DNA of 64,000 nucleotides from DATCMH01 sp036563505 (lineage in GTDB: Bacteria; Pseudomonadota; Alphaproteobacteria; Rhizobiales; Beijerinckiaceae), in contig DATCMH010000019.1 in the NCBI GenBank assembly GCA_036563505.1, positions 62,001 to 126,000 of the forward strand, in the 5' to 3' direction. Made by a program: the position numbers and the translations under genes. The notes under the pieces are model-generated. The model was given only the letters and a program-made list of their open reading frames with translations, was not told the origin of the DNA and searched no databases. Each line of letters begins with the position of its first letter. Positions within the stretch are counted from its first letter, which is position 1. Shown here piece by piece: positions 58,269 through 64,000 of this stretch.

Positions 58269-59984
58269 TCAGCCCGCAGGGCGGCCTTCGGCGCCCCGGG
58301 TGAGCCGGATCACCGGCCACATGCCGACGAGGACGATGACGAGGGCGGCGAGCGAGCCGTCCTCGAAGGATCCGCGCGACGCGGCTCCGTAGACAAGGGT
58401 CGAGAGCGTCTCGGTGTTGAGCGGCCGCAGCAGCAGGGTCGCCGGCAGCTCCTTCAGGCAATCGACGAAGACGAGAAGCGCGGCGCTCGCGAGCGCCGGC
58501 CGCAGGAGCGGCAGCTGCACCCGCAGGGCGAGTTCGCGCGGCTTCGCCCCGAGAAGGCGGGCAGCGTCCTCGACGCTTCCGGAGACCCGCTCGAGCCCTG
58601 CCGCGAGCGCTCCGGTGGCGATCGGCAGGAACCGGGTCGTGTAGGCGACGACGATGGCGAGCGACGACCCCATCAGGACGAGGCCGAGGCGCTCCCCCGT
58701 GAGCGCCCGCCACGCGAAGCCGAGAGCCTCGTCCACCGCGACTAGGGGGCCGAGCATCCCGAGCGCCAGCACCGTCCCCGGCACGGCATAGCCGAGCCCC
58801 GCCAGCATCCGCGCGAGGTCCGTCGCCTGATGGCGCGCGAGACGGGCGGCGGTGACCACCACGACGCCGAGCAGCAGCGCGGCAAGGGTGGCCGCAGCCG
58901 CGATTCCCATCGTCGCCCCGAGCGCACGCAGGAAATCCGTGCCGGCCGTGGCGAGAAGCCCGCGGCTCAAAGTCTCGCGCACGAGGAAACCGAGCGGGAT
59001 CAGGAAACCCGCCAGCACCGGCACAGCGCAGGCGAGAACGGCCACAGAGCCCATTCGCGCCGGCAGGTCGATCGGCTGCGCGGCTCGCGGCCGGCGCGCC
59101 GACGGACTATAGCGGCGCAGACGGCGCCCACGCTGCTCCAGAGCGATGAGCGCGATGACGATGGCCAGCATCGCGCAGGCGATCTGCGCCGCTCCGGCAA
59201 GGCTGCCGCGGTTGAGCCAGGTCGTGTAGACCGACACGGTCAGGGTGCGCACGCCGAGATACTCGGCCGCGCCGACATCGTTGAGCGCCTCGAGAAGGGC
59301 CAGCGACAATCCCACCGCGAGGGCAGGCCGGGCGAGCGGCAGGGCAACGGTGCGAAACAGGACGAAACGGCCCGCGCCCAGGGTGCGCGCCACCTCCATC
59401 ATGGCGGCGCTCTGCGTCAGGAACATCGCCCGCGCCGTGATGTAGACGTAAGGGTAGAGCACGGCCGACATCACGAGGATGCAGCCGGGAAGGGACCGGA
59501 TCTCCGGGAACCAGTAATCGGCCCGCCGCCAACCGGTCCAGGTGCGCAGGGCCGATTGAACCGGACCCGCGGCGTCGAACAGATCGACGTAGACGTAAGC
59601 CGTGATGTAGGCCGGCACCGCCAGGGGCAGGGGGAGAAGCCAGGCGAGAAGGGTTCGGCCCGGGAAGCGGTGCGCCGTGACGAGCCAAGCCGTACCGATG
59701 CCGGTCACGCCGGCGACGAGGGCGACCCCGAGGAGGAGGAGCGCCGTCTCCTGAAGCGCTCCGGGCAGGACGTTGGCGAGGAGCCCCCGCCAGAGCGAGG
59801 CGTCACCCGTTGCGGCGATGCCGACAAGCGAGAGGAGCGGGGCCAAGACGAGCAGGCCGGCGCCGGCAAGCACGGCGATGGACCAAGCGGGCGCGCCGTT
59901 AAACCAACGCCGCCCCGGTACAAGGCCGGGGGCGGACAGGGGAAGGGAGAGCGCTGCGACGGTGGCGCGGGCCTTCATCATCAT
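58269..59984 (-). CDS. Fe(III) ABC transporter permease, fused two-domain (FbpB-like)
   Basis: 571 residues with about twelve hydrophobic segments and two BPD_transp_1 modules. EAA loops: MMEVARTLGAGRFVLFRTVA in the first half and VEDAARLLGAKPRELALRVQ in the second. This fused arrangement is typical of FbpB/AfuB/SfuB ferric-iron importers. It lies 57 bases after the binding protein gene on the same strand. No ATPase gene is adjacent. Confidence 0.9.
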   Translation of the reverse strand: MMMKARATVAALSLPLSAPGLVPGRRWFNGAPAWSIAVLAGAGLLVLAPLLSLVGIAATGDASLWRGLLANVLPGALQETALLLLGVALVAGVTGIGTAWLVTAHRFPGRTLLAWLLPLPLAVPAYITAYVYVDLFDAAGPVQSALRTWTGWRRADYWFPEIRSLPGCILVMSAVLYPYVYITARAMFLTQSAAMMEVARTLGAGRFVLFRTVALPLARPALAVGLSLALLEALNDVGAAEYLGVRTLTVSVYTTWLNRGSLAGAAQIACAMLAIVIALIALEQRGRRLRRYSPSARRPRAAQPIDLPARMGSVAVLACAVPVLAGFLIPLGFLVRETLSRGLLATAGTDFLRALGATMGIAAAATLAALLLGVVVVTAARLARHQATDLARMLAGLGYAVPGTVLALGMLGPLVAVDEALGFAWRALTGERLGLVLMGSSLAIVVAYTTRFLPIATGALAAGLERVSGSVEDAARLLGAKPRELALRVQLPLLRPALASAALLVFVDCLKELPATLLLRPLNTETLSTLVYGAASRGSFEDGSLAALVIVLVGMWPVIRLTRGAEGRPAG

Positions 59985-60041
59985 GGTCGGCGCCGGATGC
60001 GAAGACCCGCGGCTAGGGCCGCGGGTCTGGAGGGGGTGCGA

Positions 60042-61076
60042 TCAGCGGTCGAAGGCGACCTTGTCGACGAGTTCGCTGGCCTTGGCCCGCATCTTGGCGA
60101 TGTCGGCGACCAGCATCGCGTCGGGCTTCAGGTCGCCGAAGGACTTCACGAGGGTGTTGACCTGGATCCCCGGCCGCACAGGGTACTCGAAGTTCACGTC
60201 TGCGAAGACGCGCTGGGCGTCCGACGACGTCATGTACTCGACGAGCTTGATCGCGTTGTCCCGGTTCGGGGCGTTCTTGGCCACCACCGCGCCCGACACG
60301 TTCAGGTGCGTGCCGCCGCCCTCGAAGGAGGGCAGGATGACCCGCACGGCCTCGACCCACTTCTTCTGATCGGCCGAGCCGTTCGTCATCAGACCGATGT
60401 AGTATTGGTTGCCGAGGCCGATGTCGCAGACGCCGGCGGCGATGTCCTTCGCCACATCGCGGTCGCCGCCCGAGGGCTTCTTGGCGAGGTTCGCCTTCAC
60501 GCCCTTGAGCCACTCTTCCGTCTTCGCCTCGCCGTGCTTCACGAGGTGCGCCGCGACGAGGGCGATGTTGTACTGGTGCTGGAAGGAGCGGGTGCAGATC
60601 TTGCCCTTCCACTTCGGGTCGGCCAGCGACTCATAGGTGAGCGCCTCGTCCTTCACACGCTCCTTAGAGGCGTAGACGGTGCGGGCGCGGAGCGACAGCC
60701 CGAACCAGTGGCCGTCTGGATCACGGAACTGCGCGGGGATGTTCGCGGCGAGGATCTCGGAGCGGATCGGCTGCGCGATGCCGAGGTCGACGGCTTCCCG
60801 CACACGGCCGATATCAACGGTGATCAGCACGTCGGCGGGGCTGTTGACGCCCTCAGCGCGGATGCGCTCGGCCAGACCCTGTTCGGAGAAGATCGCGTTG
60901 ACCTTGATCCCCGTCGCCTTCGTGAACTCGTCGAGGGTCGCCGAGTAGAGGCCGGGCTCACGGTTGGTGTAGACGTTCACCACGCCCTGGGCGAGGGCTG
61001 GCAAACTCGTGCCCGACAGGGCAGCGGCAGCCACGAAGCCGAGCACGGCCCGGCGCACGACGTGAGATGCAGTCAT
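60042..61076 (-). CDS. Fe(III) ABC transporter periplasmic binding protein (FbpA/FutA-like)
   Basis: 344 residues. Signal peptide with cleavage near LPALAQG. VVNVYTNREPGLYSATLDEF then GLAERIRAEGVNSPADVLIT are FbpA/FutA signatures; the iron-ligand Tyr pair is in DIGLGNQYYIGLM (about 238). Ferric-binding, class 3 of the Fbp/Fut family. A candidate Irr box sits about 103 bases upstream, matching iron control. First gene of the importer. Confidence 0.92.
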   Translation of the reverse strand: MTASHVVRRAVLGFVAAAALSGTSLPALAQGVVNVYTNREPGLYSATLDEFTKATGIKVNAIFSEQGLAERIRAEGVNSPADVLITVDIGRVREAVDLGIAQPIRSEILAANIPAQFRDPDGHWFGLSLRARTVYASKERVKDEALTYESLADPKWKGKICTRSFQHQYNIALVAAHLVKHGEAKTEEWLKGVKANLAKKPSGGDRDVAKDIAAGVCDIGLGNQYYIGLMTNGSADQKKWVEAVRVILPSFEGGGTHLNVSGAVVAKNAPNRDNAIKLVEYMTSSDAQRVFADVNFEYPVRPGIQVNTLVKSFGDLKPDAMLVADIAKMRAKASELVDKVAFDR

Positions 61077-61178
61077 CGTATCCTTCCCATCCGACCGAGG
61101 GGTCAAGGCCCTCGCGATCGGGCGGAGAGATCACGCGTGATCGCCGCCGTCAACCAGATTATCGAGCAAAGTCAATAA

Positions 61179-61195
61179 TTTATAGCGTTTCTAAA
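61179..61195. promoter_or_regulatory. Candidate Irr (iron-control element) box
   Basis: TTTATAGCGTTTCTAAA matches the alphaproteobacterial ICE/Irr consensus TTTAGAA-N3-TTCTAAA at 12 of 14 defined positions, the right half being perfect. It lies upstream of the ferric binding protein gene in an AT-rich patch that also holds TATAAAT on the minus strand. The consensus is from memory. Confidence 0.5.
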
Positions 61196-61285
61196 CTGCC
61201 CGAGTTTGCGCTGTCGACTCACGACTGCGCGACCAAAGCGAACCGCCCGGCCGCGAGGGCCGGGCGGGAGAGGATCACATTGAGC

Positions 61286-61588
61286 TTAGCGGGACGACGA
61301 ACTGCCGTTGTCGCCGCTCCGCTGGCTGCCGGCGTTCGGCACCGGACGAGCGCTCTGTTCCGCATTGCCGTCCTGGGCCGCGTTATTCGAGATGCGATCG
61401 GCGCCGGTGCCGCTCGGGGCGATGCTGCCCGTCGAGGACGGACCGGAATTGGCTTCCAGCGGGGAGCCCGGATCGGCGAACGGCACGGCGGCGGGGGCTG
61501 ACGGAGCGGGCACGATCACGGTCGTCTGGGCGAAAGCCGGGGCGGCCAGGACGAGCGTACCGGCCACGATAACAGCGTGCTTCAACAT
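61286..61588 (-). CDS. Small exported low-complexity protein, function unknown
   Basis: 100 residues. Signal peptide MLKHAVIVAGTLVLAAPAFA. The mature part is Ala/Pro/Ser/Gly/Asn-rich (PSAPAAVPFADPGSPLEANS, then NAAQDGNAEQSARP) with a Ser-rich tail, no cysteine, probably disordered. ATG at 61588 with GAGG eight bases upstream. A GGAAC-N16-CGTC element with the same distance to the ATG (32 bases) as in the 27-residue stress gene lies upstream. No family recognised. Confidence 0.7.
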   Translation of the reverse strand: MLKHAVIVAGTLVLAAPAFAQTTVIVPAPSAPAAVPFADPGSPLEANSGPSSTGSIAPSGTGADRISNNAAQDGNAEQSARPVPNAGSQRSGDNGSSSSR

Positions 61589-61619
61589 GACTGAACCTCG
61601 TATTGTGGCAATTCGCCGA

Positions 61620-61644
61620 GACGGCAAAGAAAATTCTCTGTTCC
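61620..61644 (-). promoter_or_regulatory. Candidate EcfG-type promoter (one mismatch)
   Basis: Minus strand: GGAAC, 16 bases, CGTC (consensus CGTT). Its -10 element ends 32 bases before the ATG at 61588, exactly as for the promoter at 15365-15389. Moderate on its own; the shared geometry makes it more likely. Confidence 0.4.
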
Positions 61645-61826
61645 GTCTCGCCGTTGCTTGGAGAAGCCTCGCCACCCGTCGCCGGTTCCAGTTAAAGCGA
61701 CGTTTTGTCGACGATTATCTCGGCCGTTAGCTTTGCTATACGATCTCGCGTCCGAGCCGAGCCTGCTCACGCGGCCGGCGCGACAGAGCTTGTGAGCCGA
61801 TGACTACCGTGATGGCCAAGCGGTCG

Positions 61827-63029
61827 TCAGACCGCCTCCAGCCCGAGCGCGATCCCCTGGCCCACACCGATGCACATCGTCGCGAGCGCCCGGCGCCCAC
61901 CGCGACGTTCGAGCTCCAGCGCTGCGGTCAGCGCGAGCCGAGCGCCCGACATGCCGAGCGGATGGCCGAGGGCGATTGCGCCGCCGTGCGGGTTCACGTG
62001 CTCCGCGTCGTCCGGAAGGCCGAGCTGCCGCAGGCAGGCGAGCGCCTGGGCCGCGAACGCCTCGTTGAGCTCGACGACGTCGACGTCGCCGATCTTGAGG
62101 CCGAGGCGCTCGAGAAGCTTGCCCGTCGCGGGCACGGGGCCCATCCCCATGATGCGCGGCGGGACGCCGGCGGTGGCGAGGCCCGTGATGCGGGCGAGCG
62201 GCGTGAGCCCGTAGCGCTCGACTGCCTCACCGGATGCGACCAGAACCGCGGCCGCACCGTCGTTGACGCCCGAGGCGTTGCCGGCCGTCACCGTGCCGTC
62301 GGAGCGGACGAAGGGCTTGAGCTTGGCGAGCGCCTCGAGCGACGTCTCCCGCGGGTGTTCGTCCCGGTCGACCTTGATATGGCCACCCTTGCGGTCGGGG
62401 ACCTCGACGGGGGCAATTTCCGCGGCGAAACTGCCATCACCCTGAGCTCGCGCCGCACGGATCTGCGAGCGCAGGGCGAAGGCGTCCTGGTCGGCGCGGG
62501 AGACCTGGAATTCTTCCGCCACGTTCTCGGCCGTCTCGGGCATCGAATCGATGCCGTATTGGTGGCGGATCGCCGGGTTGACGAAACGCCAGCCGATGGT
62601 GGTGTCGTGGATCTCGGCCTGCCGCGCGAAGGGCTGCTCGCTCTTGCCCATCACGAAGGGCGCCCGCGTCATCGACTCGACGCCGCCCGCGATGCCGACC
62701 TCGATCTCGCCCGCCCGCACGGCGCGGGCGATGGATCCGATGGCGTCGAGGCCCGAGCCGCACAGGCGGTTGATGGTGGAGCCCGGCACGCTCTCGGGCA
62801 GTTCGGCGATGAGCGCCGCCATCCGCGCGACGTTGCGGTTGTCCTCGCCCGCCTGGTTGGCGCAGCCGAGCACGACCTCCTCGATCGCCTCCTTGGGCAG
62901 GGAGGGCAGGCGTCCGGTCAGGGCCCGGATCGCGTGGGCGGCGAGGTCGTCGGGCCGAACCTTGGCCAAGCTGCCGCCGTAACGGCCGATCGGCGTGCGG
63001 ACGCCGGTGACGAGAAACGCTTCGGGCAT
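61827..63029 (-). CDS. pcaF: 3-oxoadipyl-CoA / acetyl-CoA thiolase, PcaF-type
   Basis: 400 residues. Thiolase nucleophile Cys in TINRLCGSGLDAIG, distal NPHGGAIALGHPLGMSGARL, and C-terminal CIGVGQG with the second catalytic Cys. GCANQAGEDNRNVARMAAL, SMTRAPFVMGKSEQPF and DTTIGWRFVNP match P. putida-type PcaF very closely as I recall it, more so than PhaA. Cleaves 3-oxoadipyl-CoA to succinyl-CoA and acetyl-CoA in the beta-ketoadipate pathway. No other pca genes are adjacent, so it may serve as a general acyl thiolase. Confidence 0.88.
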   Translation of the reverse strand: MPEAFLVTGVRTPIGRYGGSLAKVRPDDLAAHAIRALTGRLPSLPKEAIEEVVLGCANQAGEDNRNVARMAALIAELPESVPGSTINRLCGSGLDAIGSIARAVRAGEIEVGIAGGVESMTRAPFVMGKSEQPFARQAEIHDTTIGWRFVNPAIRHQYGIDSMPETAENVAEEFQVSRADQDAFALRSQIRAARAQGDGSFAAEIAPVEVPDRKGGHIKVDRDEHPRETSLEALAKLKPFVRSDGTVTAGNASGVNDGAAAVLVASGEAVERYGLTPLARITGLATAGVPPRIMGMGPVPATGKLLERLGLKIGDVDVVELNEAFAAQALACLRQLGLPDDAEHVNPHGGAIALGHPLGMSGARLALTAALELERRGGRRALATMCIGVGQGIALGLEAV

Positions 63030-63146
63030 GCGAGGGCTCCAATGGGGTCGCCGACGGATAACGCGTCAGGGAGCTCAGGGAAACGCGTTGCGACTCCGCT
63101 TCGCCTCCCGCTAGGGTCTGGGGCGCCGCAACGACGAGGACGCAAG

Positions 63147-63338
63147 ATGGACGAGGATCGCCTCAACATGGCCGTGCGCAAGTTCCTGAAGGAGGTCGGC
63201 GTGACCTCGCAGCGCGAGATCGAGCGGGTCGTGCGCGACAACCACGCGAAGGGCGGCCGGCTGCGCCTCAAGATGACGCTCACGTCCGAGGATGCCCCGC
63301 TCGAACACGTCGTCGAGACCACCATCGAGCTTGGCTGA
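63147..63338 (+). CDS. DUF6494 family small protein
   Basis: 63 residues: MDEDRLNMAVRKFLKEVGVT then SQREIERVVRDNHAKGGRLR, and a beta-strand tail LKMTLTSEDAPLEHVVETTI. This is the DUF6494 pattern (VRKFLKxVGVTSQREIE). Cytosolic, function unknown. It lies 37 bases upstream of the formaldehyde dehydrogenase gene on the same strand, so co-transcription is likely. Confidence 0.8.
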   Translation: MDEDRLNMAVRKFLKEVGVTSQREIERVVRDNHAKGGRLRLKMTLTSEDAPLEHVVETTIELG

Positions 63339-63375
63339 CGAGCGAAGATCACCGCGGAACGGAGACTAGAGACCC

Positions 63376-64000
63376 ATGAAGACGCGCGCGGCCGTGGCCT
63401 GGGAAGCGGGCAAGCCCCTGTCCATCGAGACGATCGACCTGGAGGGGCCCAAGGCTGGCGAGGTGCTCGTCGAGGTGATGGCGACGGGCGTATGCCACAC
63501 CGATGCCTATACGCTCTCAGGCCTCGACTCGGAGGGCAAGTTCCCGGCGATCCTCGGCCATGAAGGGGCGGGCATCGTGCGCGAGGTCGGCGCCGGCGTG
63601 ACGTCGGTCAAGGTGGGGGACCACGTCATCCCGCTCTACACGCCGGAATGCCGGAGCTGCAAAACCTGCCTGTCCCAGCGCTCGAACCTCTGCACCGCGA
63701 TCCGCTCGACGCAAGGGCAGGGCGTGATGCCCGACGGCACGAGCCGTTTCCGCTGCGAGGCGACCGGGGCGAGACCCGGCGCGAACACCGTGTTCCACTA
63801 CATGGGCTGCTCGACCTTCGCAAACTTCACGGTCCTACCCGAGATTGCGCTCGCCAAGGTTCGGGAGGACGCCCCCTTCGACAAGATCTGCTACATCGGC
63901 TGCGGCGTCACGACGGGCATCGGCGCGGTGATTTACACCGCCAAGGTCTGGCCAGGCGCCAACGTCGTGGTCTTCGGTCTGGGCGGCATTGGGCTCAACG
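63376..64000 (+). CDS. frmA: S-(hydroxymethyl)glutathione dehydrogenase / class III alcohol dehydrogenase (3' end outside window)
   Basis: 208 codons visible of a gene of about 370. VMATGVCHTDAYTLSGLDSE holds the catalytic zinc Cys; ILGHEGAGIVREVGAG the zinc His-Glu; PECRSCKTCLSQRSNLC the structural-zinc Cys set; STQGQGVMPDGTSRF and MGCSTFANFTVLPEIALAKV are class III ADH markers; VVVFGLGGIGL begins the NAD loop. Oxidises S-hydroxymethylglutathione formed from formaldehyde. The product would be S-formylglutathione. Glutathione reductase (gor) in this window supplies the cofactor thiol (general link). Confidence 0.96.
   Translation, partial: MKTRAAVAWEAGKPLSIETIDLEGPKAGEVLVEVMATGVCHTDAYTLSGLDSEGKFPAILGHEGAGIVREVGAGVTSVKVGDHVIPLYTPECRSCKTCLSQRSNLCTAIRSTQGQGVMPDGTSRFRCEATGARPGANTVFHYMGCSTFANFTVLPEIALAKVREDAPFDKICYIGCGVTTGIGAVIYTAKVWPGANVVVFGLGGIGLN

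Noticed and set aside
58830..61178. A 782-codon open frame on the plus strand
   Set aside because: It runs opposite to the fused iron permease and binding protein, is His/Arg/Gly/Ala-rich without domains, and is a by-product of high GC on the complementary strand.
1..64000. CRISPR array, prophage or integrated element
   Set aside because: No regularly spaced direct repeats, no integrase, transposase or phage structural genes were found; repeats are palindromic and scattered, and the tRNA shows no adjacent integrase or duplicated 3' end that I could see.

Overview
The window is a high-GC (roughly 68-70%) piece of an alphaproteobacterial chromosome, most likely Hyphomicrobiales (Methylobacteriaceae / Salinarimonadaceae / Beijerinckiaceae neighbourhood). 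Supporting signs are the lptF-lptG-lptD-pdxA-rsmA operon, class II DAHP synthase, a discriminating-type short GltX, DUF1127/DUF2865/DUF6494 proteins, a soluble MCP with a PilZ domain, an EcfG-type promoter (GGAAC-N16-CGTT), a candidate Irr box, and glutathione-dependent formaldehyde dehydrogenase. The genus is inference only. I see no prophage, insertion sequence, CRISPR array or rRNA. Almost all of the window is ordinary core genome, densely packed, with many 4-bp start/stop overlaps.

Layout. 1-7.8 kb: exporters, MCP-PilZ protein, FAD amine oxidase, DUF1127/LysR divergent pair, moaA, DUF971, L,D-transpeptidase. 8.0-17.1 kb: tRNA-Val, gph, a cysteine-repeat secreted protein, a scrambled gabD remnant coupled to rpiA, DUF2059, O-antigen ligase, gor, class II DAHP synthase, a 27-residue membrane protein under a stress-type promoter, an unknown protein and a DODA-type dioxygenase. 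17.3-23.3 kb: nadE, a two-gene cassette of tiny membrane proteins with lower GC, gltX, envelope/secreted proteins. 23.6-28.7 kb: one tight operon cysS-PIN-GNAT-MNT-HEPN-cimA, where toxin-antitoxin-like genes sit between two housekeeping genes. 29.3-32.7 kb: serS with a low-GC patch, surE bracketed by two copies of a palindromic repeat, pcm.

32.7-39.5 kb (minus strand): lptF-lptG-lptD-pdxA-rsmA, every junction overlapping, with no surA. 39.7-47.3 kb: pepA, holC, a secreted S10 peptidase with a small lipoprotein, a repeat cluster, an HTH protein, an ABC-F protein. 47.3-51.8 kb: wbpA/wbpB/wbpE-type nucleotide-sugar genes (UDP-diamino-uronate branch) and a Crp-type regulator. 51.9-54.8 kb: a polyamine-type ABC importer lacking its binding protein. 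54.8-64 kb: AsmA, scoAB ketoacid CoA-transferase, Fe(III) importer (binding protein plus fused permease, candidate Irr box), pcaF thiolase, DUF6494 protein and the start of S-(hydroxymethyl)glutathione dehydrogenase.

The less ordinary content is small: (1) the two-gene micro-membrane cassette at 19060-19406; (2) the 27-residue protein at 15250-15333 with an almost ideal general-stress promoter; (3) the in-frame gabD relic at 9548-9763; (4) the mosaic serS; (5) the PIN/GNAT/MNT/HEPN genes inside the cysS-cimA operon; (6) several families of intergenic palindromic repeats. No single large undescribed system is evident.
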